NCBI RefSeq assembly: GCF_932526225.1
Contig: NC_064041.1
Span: 13,858,951 to 13,922,950, forward strand
DNA: 64,000 nt
Direction of reading: 5' to 3'
DNA from: Nematostella vectensis
Taxonomy: Eukaryota; Cnidaria; Anthozoa; Actiniaria; Edwardsiidae
Shown: one piece after another, positions 1 to 11,737 of the stretch
Position numbering within the stretch: position 1 is the first letter of the stretch
Layout: the number at the start of each line of letters is the position of its first letter
Translations under genes and position numbers: made by a program
The notes under the pieces: model-generated
What the model saw: only the letters and a program-made list of their open reading frames with translations
The model's database searches: none
What the model was told of the DNA's origin: nothing

Positions 1-1000
1 CTTCTTGTCCAGGTGGTTTGAGTAGGTCAGCGGTAGCTGGAAGACTTGTTTTCAGTCTACGCCCGATCATTAACTGTGCAGGTGATTTGTTGATTCCATC
101 AAGTGGTATATTTCTGTAATTCAATAGACCCTTTTAGGTATTATAAGACATAACATTGCATTTGGCTCCAGTGTCCAATAAAAATGTTGCTTTCTTTCCC
201 TTTATTTCCAGTTCTTCTTTCCAGTCACTGTTTATGGAGTTAACAGAGTTAATGTCAATGCAGCCCATATACAACAATTCAGCATCATCCTCTTCTTCTG
301 TGCTCTCGTCTGTTGTGTCATCGTCAACATATTTCACTAAAGTGACTTTGGACTTGCACATCTTTGCAAAGTGATTCATTTTGGAACATTTAATACATTG
401 CTTCCCTGTAGCGGGGCATTTATCTTTGCCATGTTTGTATCCACTCTTTCCAGATATTTGTGCTGGTGTCTTGTTTTGCCCTTTGTATTTTTTCGATTGT
501 TCCTTTGATCTTGACTGTATCTTGAACACACATTGTTTTGAGCTGTATCTGAGATTGCTCCATTGTGATGGCAATGTCAATTGCTTTTTCTAGTGTCAAG
601 TCCGATCCCTCTTGGATAAGTTTTTCTCTCAGCTTCGACGACTTGCATCCGATCACAATTCTGTCTCTCACATGCTCATCTTGTTCAGTGTAGCCGCAAT
701 CTTTGACCAGATCTTCGCCAAGAATTGTTCAAACGGCTCATATGCGTCTTGCGTCTTTGTGTGGAATTTATATCTGGAGAAGATTCTGTTGGACTTGGGC
801 TTTACATACGTTTCGTACTTATCGTAGTAAGTTTTTAGCTTTTTTTCGTCTCCTTCTTCAGAGTCCACGTCTGAAATATATCACGGCCCTTCTCACCTAC
901 CCAGATCATTAGGTAGTTGCATTTAATTTGTTCCTCGGACTTCGACTGCAAAAGACCACCAAACATAAACTGTGCGTGACGTTTGAACGACGTCCCACAG
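1..1000 (-). pseudogene. Ty3/gypsy-type retroelement gag-pol remnant, internally deleted
   Basis: Read on the minus strand, three overlapping broken frames give a retrotransposon Gag. Around 1000-670 is a capsid-like region containing KSEEQIKCNYLMIWVGEKG and, in another frame, KTYYDKYETYVKPKSNRIF. A segment at 671-540 contains LTLEKAIDIAITMEQ. At 580-134 comes a basic stretch with a Cys/His cluster resembling a zinc knuckle (CIKCSKMNHFAKMC) and then a retropepsin-type active site, FLLDTGAKCNVMS. Immediately downstream, at about 117-1, another frame reads like the end of an integrase (NKSPAQLMIGRRLKTSLP). Reverse transcriptase and RNase H should lie between protease and integrase but are absent, so the copy has a large internal deletion plus frameshifts. 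It is dead, and it runs off the left edge of the window. Confidence 0.8.
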
Positions 1001-1146
1001 GTAGCCCAGGCAATGGTTTTGATTTTGTCTTGATCGTAGATTGGCAATGGTTTTGATTTTGTCTTGTTCGTAGCTTGGAATCGGCTGTTATTCTTAGAGG
1101 TAAAATGAGTGGATTGAAGTCGCGATTTTTTGTGAAACATTGCCAA

Positions 1147-2234
1147 TTAAATTGCCTTAAAACTTAGAACATGTCTTGTTGTTGTCATATTAATGTGTAA
1201 TATACGATTTTGGGGGAAGGTTTCGTAACGAAACATATGACTTCTCTCCCCCTACTAAGGAAAGAGACAAGGTTGGAGGCGCCATTTTCGGTAGCACTCA
1301 AATACCGTCGAAATTCGCCAGGAAAACACAACAAACGAAATATTTTTATCTCGCAGACCTATGCCAGGGTACACTTACATTCGATATGTGGCAAAACATC
1401 CGAGCTAAATCATTTTCCCTGGCCGCTAGCCATTATTTAAAACGAGTAAGCAGCGATTTGAATCCTTGACCGGCGCCGTTGGACAATTAGGCACGCTCGG
1501 CTGAACACGGAGCGAAGCAAACAAATTATAGCGCGTGGCTGTCATCGGCGCATTCAATACGGATTTCATAATTTTTCGCGGTCTAAAATTCAGAACTATC
1601 AGTTTTCGGAGCAAGGTAAGTAATCTGTTATCTCTTGTTTATGTGTAATTTATATAACAGATTACTATGCGCCGATAACGGCCTCACAGACTTTCCACCT
1701 CGCAGCCAGTGATCGCAGGCTAATAACAGTTTGCTTCGCTCCGTAAATAGTAAGATAAATTATGAGAATGTTACATTTTTACATTATTTTATATTTCATT
1801 ACATAATGAGAAAAATATTGGATTTTGACATTCCAGCACGCACTTGCCGTTAGGCTGCCTGGTTCACACTAGTTAGTTGAGCACTACTCAACCTTTACGA
1901 GAAATTTGATTGGCTAATACTGCAAGTCACGATTGGCTTGAGCAAGCACCTTGTAATAATAATAGCCTATTGTATTATTTGATTGACATTGTAATCAATA
2001 CTAGATAACCGCACCCATTTGTAATCACGTATAAGCTTTAGCTCGACCATCAATAAACACATTCAATCACTACCCTTGGAGTACGTTATTCCGCTATCCA
2101 ACATACACTATCCTTCATCTTCTATAAAGCTCGGATCATTACACACCTAATAGACCGTTTTCAGACTGGCGGGCCCTACCTGGTCTGAAATGGCGTAAGA
2201 AGTGGACTTTACAGATTAAGCTATAAAAATGCTG
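1147..2234. other. Non-coding stretch, possible LTR-like segment near 1850-2150
   Basis: No coding region is supported here. On the plus strand, 2030-2050 has a TATAAGC-type box followed by AATAAA near 2053 and a segment ending in ATTACA near 2141. This resembles the U3-R-U5 layout of an LTR, but no second copy is in the window, so an LTR is only a guess. The inverted repeat at 1508-1743 is listed separately. Confidence 0.3.
1508..1743. repeat. Inverted repeat (foldback), ~235 bp
   Basis: The 15-mer CGGAGCGAAGCAAAC at 1508-1522 is repeated as its exact reverse complement at 1729-1743. Nested inside, TCATCGGCGCAT near 1540 pairs with ATGCGCCGAT near 1667. This suggests a small foldback MITE with imperfect arms. 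Confidence 0.6.
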
Positions 2235-3113
2235 TCAGAGTGCTTCTTTCGAGGAGTTTTGGACCAGACCATCAAGTATTATATCGTTGCCAATTATCTC
2301 AATGATCTCATTCTGTATCCGCGGCAAGGTATACCTTGCGTTCCTATTTCTCATTCTAATGACAGTAAGGTGCTGGTCTAGGACAACGTCGTGATTGGCA
2401 ATCATTTGAAGGGCTGCCACAAAGTTGCCCACATTTCTATTGATCTGACACGCATGTTCGTCTTTGCTGTTAATGCCTGACTCTCCATCACCACGCAAGG
2501 CATTGCATTGGCAGCCGCAAAAGAGCACTGCTTCCGAAACACATTTGATTATGTGCTTGTTGCGCTCTATGTTTCGTCTCTTCTCTTTATCGAGGACGGT
2601 GATTACAGATTTCGCTGGAATTCTCGATTGCCTGTATAAGACGCTGCCCGCTGATCATGCACTCTTGGTGACACTTGGACGCTTGATGTTCTCCCGCTTT
2701 TTCTCCAAGCTTGTACCACTTCGTGAAGGGGGCTTGTATAAAGTGGACCTTTCTGCTGTCTCCGCTCATTATCGACATCGCGGCGCAGAATTTACAATAT
2801 GCACCATCTTCGGAGGGGCTGTAGGCCATCCATGGGTATTTTTGAAGGTGGCGCCTCTGAAAGCCTCGTTCACAACCGTGGATTTTTCGGGTTGGAAATT
2901 TGAAGGTCTGCGGTATCTCTGATGGTATCTCTGTTGGGGAGTCAATTCACCACAGCTTTTGTAAGATGATAATGCATTCGCTATATCATTATGGAGCTCT
3001 TCTTCTACCAGTCTTCCCTCTCTGTCATCGTCTTTTACTTGAAGGGGTCCAAGGTCCTCCCGAGGTCCTGGTGGTGCATCGCCATCGGCTTCTGTGAGAT
3101 ATGAGCAAATCAA
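2235..3113 (-). pseudogene. hAT-like (ZMYM1-type, DUF4371) transposase N-terminal fragment
   Basis: The minus strand carries three frame-shifted pieces of one protein. The first (3113-2830) includes LTPQQRYHQRY and a basic linker. The second (2829-2587) has a TTF-type zinc-finger signature: YCKFC, then APFTKWYKLGEKAGEHQAS and KCHQ. The third (about 2560-2235) contains VLFCGCQCNALRGDGE, VGNFVAALQMIA and IQNEIIEIIGNDIILDGL, the usual start of the DUF4371 region of domesticated and active hAT transposases. The dimerisation and catalytic C-terminal half is missing. Frames break near 2825 and near 2575, so it is a decayed transposon fragment. Family assignment is by motif recognition only. Confidence 0.75.
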
Positions 3114-6100
3114 AATAATATAAACGTATTAACACATTGAAAAATCTGGCATAAAACCCTGGCATAAAAAGAAAGGGCATAGCAGAAAAAAATTAAGGGG
3201 AGAGGGTTTCTCATTAAAAATAATATGATGCAGCGAGCTAGCAAAGGTAAAAAAGAAAGTAGAGGAAAAGAAAAAGACAAAAGACTAATGAAAAAAGTTT
3301 AAAGAACATTGAGATATTTGATCCAAATATGGCCCTCATCACCTCTTCCTGCTATGGAAAATATAACGCGATAAGATACTGCCGAACTCCACATGGCCAC
3401 AAATGAAATAAGATGTTTTTGCAAGTGAAATAAAATTTGTGTGGGAAAAATAAACAGTTCCCTAGCGGTTTCGCGCCATACATTGTATCTTTCCAGTATG
3501 TAATTCACGCGAGGTATCTTTGATTGGATGGGCCTATATATAGTCTCTTTTGTTCAAGGGGAGTTTTCTGATTTCTGATTCTGATTTTCTGATAAAAGTC
3601 TGTCCACCCACAAAATAACCAGAATAAAACCAGATATTTTTATCTCCACGGAATGTTTATTATCGGATTTGAATACAAAAAAGTCAAGTTTAAATTATGA
3701 TAGCGGAGCCAAGCGCGGCCGCAGGCCGCGCGCGTAGCTCCATAGGCATAGAAATATGGTATAGGTATGCGACTTGGTTTTTGTGGTCATCGCGACACCT
3801 GTGGTGTCACTCGCCAGCCAGCCAGTCAGTCAGCCAGTCAGCCGCGCAACTCCCAGGCCCCACTCGGCCCCGAAATGGCGACTAAATACAAGCACGGAGC
3901 AAGGGAAAAAGTTCTTGTCGATTATGCGATGATTATTTATTTTGCCTCAAATTTTGTGACTTAAGGATCTAAGTCAACTAGAGGAGATCTACTAACATTC
4001 ATTCACGCCAAGATTTATCTGGTTTTAGCTAGTAAATTTAAGCAAGTAGCAGTTCACATTAAAAAGCGAGCACAACCACAAGAAAGCGAAAATAAAAACA
4101 ATGCAAGGTGAGTTCCGGACGACGATTTGTATTGTCTATTGAGGATATGACAGTTATTGGGCTTTTGTTGTCCTTTTTGTTTGCTTTAAGAATGCGAGTA
4201 CTTAATTTAGTAATCTAATAATAACAGCTTTTGTTTTGGCATTCTTCGTTTTATCTATATTCTTGGTTGTGTTGAATAAAATACAATACACCAAAAACTG
4301 GGATTCGACTCTGCCAAATTTTCGACTTTAATAAGACTTCTTCAGGGCAGATTCATTGTGTTGGGATATTTCATAAAGGCTAACCAATATCGTGTTGCAT
4401 TTGTCAAATACTGTAAAGAAGACCGTTCTTGTCTTTATATCCTGTGCTCTTAGTCCTAAGAAGATACATATCCTTAGAAGATACAGCAAAAAAAAAAAAA
4501 AAAAAATCAACCCCTATTGTCAATATGTATTGTTGTTATTGTCTGCATCTTGCATCTCATGTGTTTATATTTTTTCAAATAGTTGTGGAAAATTAGTTAG
4601 ATTATAAATGGCTTGATGAAAAGATTGTTTTGAAAGATATAATAAATAATTGTTTTCACTCTTTCATGAACCAGTAACTACCTGAGGGCCAAGATGAATG
4701 CTAAAGACTGGAAGACATGGGAATTAAAAACCATGTCTTGGAGAGAACAGTAGGGAGTTCTTATTCACTAGTCATTTGGTACCCCCACATCCATGGTCCC
4801 AGGAAAGGGTGGGGGATTAGTCTTTTTTAAAAGCATGTTTCTAAGTTAGGAGTAAAAACAGTCAATACCACCGCCCCTCTTGACATATTCCTGTTAAAAA
4901 GTGGTCTAAAACCCCACATTAACCCCTGGCTTTCGCGGGACCATGAGGGAGGGGGCTCAAATGACTAGCTCATCTACATCTACATCTACATTTATTTAGT
5001 CGGTAAAAATCTTGCGATATCACACCAACCTTAAATAAAAGCATTTACATATAAATAAATAAATAAGGAGATAAGTAAATAAAAATATATACATATATAC
5101 ATGGATAGGTACTAAGTATATATAGAATATATAAAATATTAAATAATGTAAAGAAAATTCAATAATACAATTCAATAATATATAGAAATAAAATTATAAA
5201 ATTAAAATTCAATTCCTATTATTATTAAGATAGATTTCGAGGTCACGCTTAAAATGTTCGATTGAGCCTAGCTCGACAAGTTAATTAATATGTGATTCAG
5301 CAGTACACACTCAATATGTTTTTTTTAGAACAAGATACTTATATAATATAAAACTAAAAACAAACTTTTGCTCTTTAAATAATAAATCTGTAAAGAAAAC
5401 AGTTTTTTATCAAGCTAAAGATAATGGGAATATTTTAGGAAAGTACTGAATATAATTATCATATAATTATTATTGTTATATTTTCTTTCCAACATTTAAA
5501 GAAGAGTCATATTTCTTCCTTTTACTTCTCCTACTTCTCCTATTTTTATGCAATTGATGCTTTTTGCTATTTCCCCTCTACACAAAATATAAATTAATGA
5601 ACAAATTTGATTTTTAAATTAGAAATTTTCATTTAGTACTTTCACTTATATCTTTTTTAGGATTTCCTTTCCAAGTCAGTCTCTTTCCCATTACATTTAT
5701 TTTAGAGGTTTAGTTTTATTTTACTGGAATGGTTTGATCCAGGGTTTCTAAAAACACCAAAATATAATGCTTTACTGGATGTATATTTGTAGATATTAAT
5801 TCCCATGAGGATGGGGAATCACCACATGGAAACTTCAGTATTGCATCTCATCTAAAACTGTCTGAAACTATATAATATCTTTGGAATCCTGTTTAACCCA
5901 TTACTTTTTTTTGTAAGGACAAAGCTTCTCAGAATGCAGCTTTACAAATGTACATTAATGGGACTTTTATGAGGGGAAGGTTTTTTTAGGATACTTAAAC
6001 TATATAGCACTAAGCAACAACCATGTTCTTTTTCAATAATAGAATTTGAAGCTATGTTCACATAGCTTGGATAGCATAGGCTTGGCCTCTTTAGAGGCCT

Positions 6101-7670
6101 GTGGTGGTGGAAGGGTTAAGATAATGGGAAAGGGGAAATGTAAATAAATGCCCAATCAAATTATTTTCATTACTCATATTTTTTTCACCAAACCTTTCAA
6201 GTTGAGTCGATTTCCTTTATTTCTCCTCTCCCGTCGACTATTTTTTTAGTCAATTGATATTCTTTGCTGTTTCCTCTCTACCCCAAACATAGATCAATGA
6301 AAGGGTTTGGTTTGAAATTAGAAGTTAGCATTTTAGCACTGTCAGTGATGTCGTAGATGTATTTTTTTAGGGTTTGCTTCCAAAATCAATCTGTTTTTTC
6401 TCCATTGCATTCATTTTGGAGTAGGCCAACAACAACAAGGCCACTATATGGTAAAGGGTGGGTGCACCAATATGTAATGCATTGAAGGAGATACATTTGT
6501 GTTTCCAGACATTTTTCTGAATATTCAGTCCAATAAATTAGAGAATCACCACTAAATTGATACCTTCAAATTACAGTATGGCATTTAAACAGTCTAAATA
6601 TATTATTTGGAATCTTTGAAATGCTGTTACATCCATGACATATTCTGCACAAGGGCAAAGCTTGTCGGAGTATTGTTTTGATTATAAGAATATGGAACTT
6701 CTATGGTGGGGAAATAAGAATTTACCATTAGACTCTTGACAACTTAGACAGCCATATTTACACCAGGAATTGTGTTTGTTAACTTTGATGTACTGCATAA
6801 TTTGAATTATTGAATAAGGCCTGGATCCATTTGGTTGGTCCAATAAATCTCAGTAAAGAGCAGGATCCTAGATCACCCAAAAATACTTTGATCAGTCAAT
6901 ACAAAAGGTGTTCAATGCTGGCTCCGCTTTTAGGTAGTGCCTAAATCTATATATTAGTTAATGCTTGTGCGTTAAAGTTTGACTTATAGATTTATTACAG
7001 GATCAAGATTTTTTTTTAAAATTAATTTCTATTGCATCTAATTGGCTTTTACTTTATAGTTTTGTCTGCAAATATCACATCTATGGCGAACCGGAAATTT
7101 ACCTTCCGCCGTTGTGGGGGGGGGGGGGGGGGGGTGTGCGTTTGCACCCCCACCTGGATATAGGCCTCCTATGAACGCATAAATATTCCACTCTTTTTTT
7201 CTAAAATGAGCACATATGAAACATCTTTAGATCTCGCATATTTCAGCAATAGTTCAGTTTTTGCTTTTCTCGTTTTTGAACACGAATCATGTCATATGCA
7301 CGTGGGCAACCGAGCACAGGAGAACAAAAAGATAAAAGCGGCAATATATTATGCCCAGGTCACAGCGTGCTGTGCATGATGACGAAATTACCAGGCTACC
7401 ATGGCAACACATTAATTCTCAAGAGACACAAAAGCGAAGATGACATTTAACTCGGATTAATTATATTTGATACTATATCGGTTTGTTCTTAAGCTGTGAG
7501 GAGGGGTAGGGGGTGTTCATTAGAGAGGGCTTTTATTAAAAATTTGTAGGCTTAGGGGGGGGGGGGGCTTAATTAGATAGGAGTCGTTCTTTAGATAGGG
7601 GGCGTTTATAAGATCATTTACGGCACGCGCGCGCATGGCGCCAAAATTTCTCGCTCTTCTTTTACATTTT
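3114..7670. other. Non-coding AT-rich stretch
   Basis: No convincing exon is visible. It holds a GC-rich patch at 3710-3740, poly-A near 4489-4506, homopolymer G runs at 7117-7134 and 7556-7567, and the old duplication at 5500-6880 listed separately. Short frames here have no recognisable protein features. Confidence 0.5.
5500..6880. repeat. Diverged tandem duplication, ~690-bp unit, two copies
   Basis: The segment starting near 5510 and the one starting near 6200 share a colinear series of blocks. These include CTTTATTTCTCCTCTC-like pyrimidine text, a CAATTGATattCTTTGCT-like block, AAATTAGAA, GGATTTCCTTTCC versus GGGTTTGCTTCC, TTTGGAATC, and GGACAAAGCTT versus GGGCAAAGCTT. The order and spacing match over roughly 690 bp, so this is an old tandem duplication rather than two unrelated AT-rich stretches. 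Confidence 0.65.
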
Positions 7671-9632
7671 TTATATCGTCCCTAGCAACTGCATCTCATC
7701 GAGGCTTCGCTGCATTGCGGTCGCGAAGTGGCCTGGGTTCGTTGCTGGGTTACTGTTGAAGGTCGAGACGCTGTACGTTAATTTGTTCGGCTGTGGGTTG
7801 TAGCAGATCCCGTACCCATCAGGCACTGCGGGTATAAACACTCCCCAGCTTTCCCCGTTAAAAGAAACGGTCCATCAAAGTAAATGTGTTTTTTTTATTT
7901 TCTATGTACATTATTTTCTTCGCCTCTTGGCATATTTTGTTGCCTTCACTTTACTCCTTCAAAGCTGGTATAGTTGCATTTAGCAGCTATATTCTCGTGT
8001 ATTTTTTATCATCCCCTGTCCCCTTTTTAATTTTATAACCAGCCCCTCCCCATCTTCTACATATCATTTCTTTAATTTCCTTCATTAATTTAAGAAAAAA
8101 AAATCTGGAGGAGAGGAGGGGGAGGGGGTGCTATAAGAGCTATAAGTGGGAAATACTGAAAGCTTGGGTCTATGTTAATGGCGAACAAAGTGATGCCAAT
8201 CTCATTCTTATTTCACCTCCCTTCCCTCAACTCTTTGTTAAAGACTGAACTGAGTGGAAGATATACTGATAGCTTGGGTCTATGTAAATGGCGAACAGTG
8301 TGATGCCCAACTCATTCTCATTTCACCTCCCTTCCACCCTCTCTGTTCCGGCCTGACCTAGTGGTCAAGAGCTTGAAGTGCAAGAAATACTGATAGCTTG
8401 GGTCTTTTTAAATGGTCCAACTAAACCTCATTCCACCTCCCTTTCCTCAACTTTTTGTTTAAGACTGACCTGACTGGTCAAGAGCTTGAAGTGAAAGAAA
8501 TAATGATAGCTTGGGTCTTATAAATGGTCCAACTTAACCTTATTCCACTTCCCTTCCCCCACATCTCTGTTAAAGACTGACCTGACTGGTAGAAAGCTTG
8601 AAGTGGAAGAAATACTGATAACTCGACGGCGGTCAGCTTTAGACCCAGCAAATGACGACCCACAGCCTTCCCGTCAAGGGTCTGAAACAAAGAACACTTA
8701 CTTAAGTAAAAAGTAGATTAGCTCTACCTATTCATAACGGATATGAGCGGCAAGCAAATCTAACATCTATCTGCAGAGTCTAGGAAAGGTGATTCAAGGC
8801 ACCAGCTTAAAGTAAGTCAAGAGTCAGTCATTCCCATGGGCAAAAAGGCAGCGGTGTGCAACTGCGCTCTCACTCTTTAAATTCACAAGGAAATATAAAT
8901 AAATGTAAAAAATACTACTGAAACCAACCAAGCGCAGGCTACATCAGTCATGACCTACATTCCACCATTAGCTTGGACGGGGAAACTGAAACTGGGCAAT
9001 AACGGGATAAAGGGATTGGGGGAGGGGAGGTGGGGCTATTTTGGACCTCCGTGAGCACATTACTTTAGTTTCGAGAAAAAATAACCATTTGTATCCTGAA
9101 TCTCATGTCATGAATTTTAAGTTAAGCCGTTTGATAAATAAATCTCATTTTTGCGTGCGTCTGCACTCTAATAGATGCACAGATGACGTCACAGTGTGTC
9201 ATGTAGAAAAAAGTACGCAATGAGACGCAGTCGAGTTGCTTGACTGTTGTTTTTGACACGCTGTGACGTCTTTTGTGCATCTATTAGAGGGCAGACGCAC
9301 AAAAAAATGATATTTGTTTCATAAAACAATAAAAATATTTTCTTATGTAACAATCTAGTTTTGTTGAGCCTCTAATAATAACACATGAATCCTTGACAAA
9401 TCAGAGCACGCGATTTCCTAGTGTCGTTGTATAAAATTCCTATAACAAGGAATAAGAGAATACTGCAGCAGTATATATTTGCGGTATATATTGGCACATA
9501 GTACAAAAGCACTTTTAGAGCGGTGTATTTAGGTACGTTTCCTAGTTTGGCTTCCGACATTGCACTTACCTCTTTGGTGTACGTAGAGTGATAGTTGGTC
9601 GCTCTCCTCATCAATTCGTAACGCTCATCTCT
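7671..9632 (-). CDS. Carnitine O-acyltransferase family gene, 3' part (possibly decayed)
   Basis: Carnitine acyltransferases move acyl groups between CoA and carnitine in mitochondria or peroxisomes. Three minus-strand pieces match the C-terminal half of this family. Exon 9570-9632 (63 nt, phase 0) is bounded by TTTCACAG and GTAAGT and encodes RDERYELMRRATNYHSTYTK. A piece at about 8623-8681 after GTTTCAG encodes TLDGKAVGRHLLGLKLTAV, the conserved RHL-GL block. At 8582-8614 another frame gives HFKLSTSQ, the family's STSQ motif. The last exon, about 7848 down to a stop at 7671-7673, encodes VFIPAVPDGYGICYNPQPN and ends SLDEMQLLGTI. The STSQ block lies only a few bases from the RHL block and in another frame, and about 15-20 residues usually found between them are missing. 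The 5' half of the gene was not found. The gene may be damaged locally, or a correct exon may have been lost from this copy. Confidence 0.7.
8140..8622. repeat. Tandem repeat, ~110-120 bp unit, about 4 copies, containing an acyltransferase exon fragment
   Basis: Four consecutive units share the text ACTGATAGCTTGGGTCT, AATGGTCCAACT or AATGGCGAACA, CACCTCCCTTCC and AAGACTGACCTGACTGGT. On the minus strand each unit carries TATCAG followed by a TATTTCTT.CACTTCAAGCT block, which is the start of the HFKLSTSQ exon of the surrounding carnitine acyltransferase gene. The copy nearest the upstream exon (8582-8614) still reads KLSTSQ. The others have decayed (KLLTSQ, KLLTTR, or truncated). Confidence 0.75.
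9138..9318. repeat. Foldback element with ~65-bp arms
   Basis: Text around 9150-9200 (TGCGTCTGCACTCTAATAG, ATGCACAGATGACGTCACAG, TGTGTCA) recurs reverse-complemented at 9255-9318 (TGACACGCTGTGACGTC, TGTGCATCTATTAGAGGGCA, GACGCAC). The loop is about 50 bp. Each arm holds a TGACGTC core. Confidence 0.8.
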
Positions 9633-9640
9633 CTGTGAAA

Positions 9641-9929
9641 TACACCTATTTCAAAAAAAGGTTGTCAGTGCAAATGGCGAATGGCAAATAGTAAATGGCA
9701 GTTCTAAGCCCGAACGGTGCTTCTGGGTACTAATCATTCGTAAAATTAAAGATGTTAAATAAAGTCTACCAATGTCAGAGACATACATTGATAATCTTTA
9801 ATGGATAATTGTTTGATTTATTCATATTCTTCAGCATTTAGTAGAAATTTAATGAGAGCCATGGGTCCTTACGGTCCTAGAACTGTCATTTGCCGTTTCG
9901 CACTGACAACGATTTTTGAAATAGGTATA
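9641..9929. mobile_element. TA-flanked MITE, copy 1 (CACCTATTTCAA termini)
   Basis: The left end TA-CACCTATTTCAAAAAAAGG, followed by TTGTCAGTGCAAATGGCGAA, is mirrored at the right by a CAttTGCCgTTTCGCACTGACAAC block and TTTTTGAAATAGGT-ATA, giving inverted repeats of ~45 bp. TA at both ends fits a Tc1/mariner-type target duplication. Related copies lie at 50193-50420 and 59756-60004, and a one-ended copy starts at 58287. It contains no coding sequence. The left end lies 8 nt from the splice acceptor of the exon at 9570-9632. Confidence 0.85.
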
Positions 9930-10299
9930 TTTATGAATAGTGAAGGGGTCCGAACGAGCGAAGTCAGGCACGGGGGGGGGGGGGGGGGGGGTCACGACTC
10001 CAAGGGACCGATCGATATTTATTCAGAGCACAGCACAAACTAGGTTTAACTACGCTTCAACATTATTCATTGGTCAGAAGACGCTTTTGAGTTCGCGCCG
10101 AAAACCATCCGACTGCAACCTTCAAGAAAATTTATTGGTCAAGGCGGTTTGATTGTCATTTACCGAGGCGTGTTGACTTGTCATCGCCCTGACAAACTCG
10201 TGCGTGGCGATAGATGCGCTCCTGATCGTGTCTGTTTGGCCGAGCTTGAATTGGCGAGTGGAGCCAGTCTCGTACGCTGGGGCGACGTGTCCATGAATC

Positions 10300-11678
10300 C
10301 TGCGAGAAACAAGGCAAAACAAGCACTCGTAAAGAGCTCAGTAGGAAAGCAACGACGACGGAGAAACAAGGCAAAACAAGTACTCGTAAAGGGCTGAGTA
10401 GAGACGCAACGACGACGGAGAAACAAGGCAAAACAAGTACTCGTAAAGGGCTGAGTAGAGACGCAACGACGAAGGAGAAACAAGGCAAAACAAGTACTCG
10501 TAAAGGGCTGAGTAGGGAGGCAACGACGACGGAGAAACAAGGCAAAACAAGCACTCGTAAAGGGCTGAGTAGGGACGCAACGACGACGGAGAAACAAGGC
10601 AAAACAAGTACTCGTAAAGGGCTGAGTAGGGAAGCAACGACGACGGAGAAACAAGGCAAAACAAGTACTCGTAAAGGGCTGAGTAGGGAGGCAACGACGA
10701 CGGAGAAACAAGGCAAAACAAGTACTCGTAAAGGGCTGAGTAGGGACGCAACGACGACGGCAGAAACAAGGCAAAACAAGTACTCGTAAAGGGCTGAGTA
10801 GGAACGCAACGACGACGGAGAAACAAGGCAAAACAAGTACTCGTAAAGGGCTGAGTAGAGACGCAACGACGACGGAGAAACAAGGCAAAACAAGTACTCG
10901 CAAAGGGCTGAGTACAGACGCAACGACGACGGCAGAAACAAGGCAAAACAAGTACTCGTAAAGGGCTGAGTAGAGACGCAACGACGACGGAGAAACAAGG
11001 CAAAACAAGTACTCGTAAAGGGCTGAGTAGAGACGCAACGACGACGGAGAAACAAGGCAAAACAAGTACTCGTAAAGGGCTGAGTAGGGACGCAACGGCG
11101 ACGGAGAAACAAGGCAAAACAAGCACTCGTAAAGGGCTGAGTAGGGAGGCAATGACGATGGAGAAACAAGGCAAAACAAGCACTCGTAAAGGGCTGAGTA
11201 GGGACGCAACGATGACGGAGAAACAAGGCAAAACAAGTACTCGTAAAGGGCTGAGTAGGGAGGCAACGACGACGGAGAAACAAGGCAAAACAAGTACTCG
11301 TAAAGGGCTGAGTAGGAACGCAACGACGACGGAGAAACAAGGCAAAACAAGTACTCGTAAAGGGCTGAGTAGGGACGCAACGACGACGGAGAAACAAGGC
11401 AAAACAAGTACTCGTAAAGGGCTGAGTAGGGAGGCAACGACGACGGCAGAAACAAGGCAAAACAAGCACTCGTAAAGGGCTGAGTAGGGACGCAACGACG
11501 ACGGAGAAACAAGGCAAAACAAGTACTCGTAAAGGGCTGAGTAGGGAGGCAACGACGACGGCAGAAACAAGGCAAAACAAGCACTCGTAAAGGGCTGAGT
11601 AAAGGACGCAACGATGGCGGAGAAACAAGGCGAAACAAGTACTCGTAAAGAGCTCAGTAGGAAAGCAACGACGACGGA
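10300..11678. repeat. Minisatellite, 57-bp unit (some 58 bp), ~24 copies
   Basis: The unit is GAAACAAGGCAAAACAAGTA, CTCGTAAAGGGCTGAGTAGG, then GACGCAACGACGACGGA. Most units are 57 bp, and a few carry an extra C (GACGGCAGAAAC) making 58. Because 57 is divisible by three and the unit lacks minus-strand stops, all three minus frames stay open for ~490 codons. These are not genes. The first and last units share a diagnostic variant (AAAGAGCTCAGTAGGAAAGC) not seen in the internal units. Confidence 0.95.
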
Positions 11679-11737
11679 TATGGCAAGGAGAATGGGTAAA
11701 AAATGATCATGCATAGCGCTCAACACTAAACAAAAGA

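Noticed and set aside
10300-11678. CRISPR-like array
   Set aside because: Units are contiguous without unique spacers, and the context is a eukaryotic genome.
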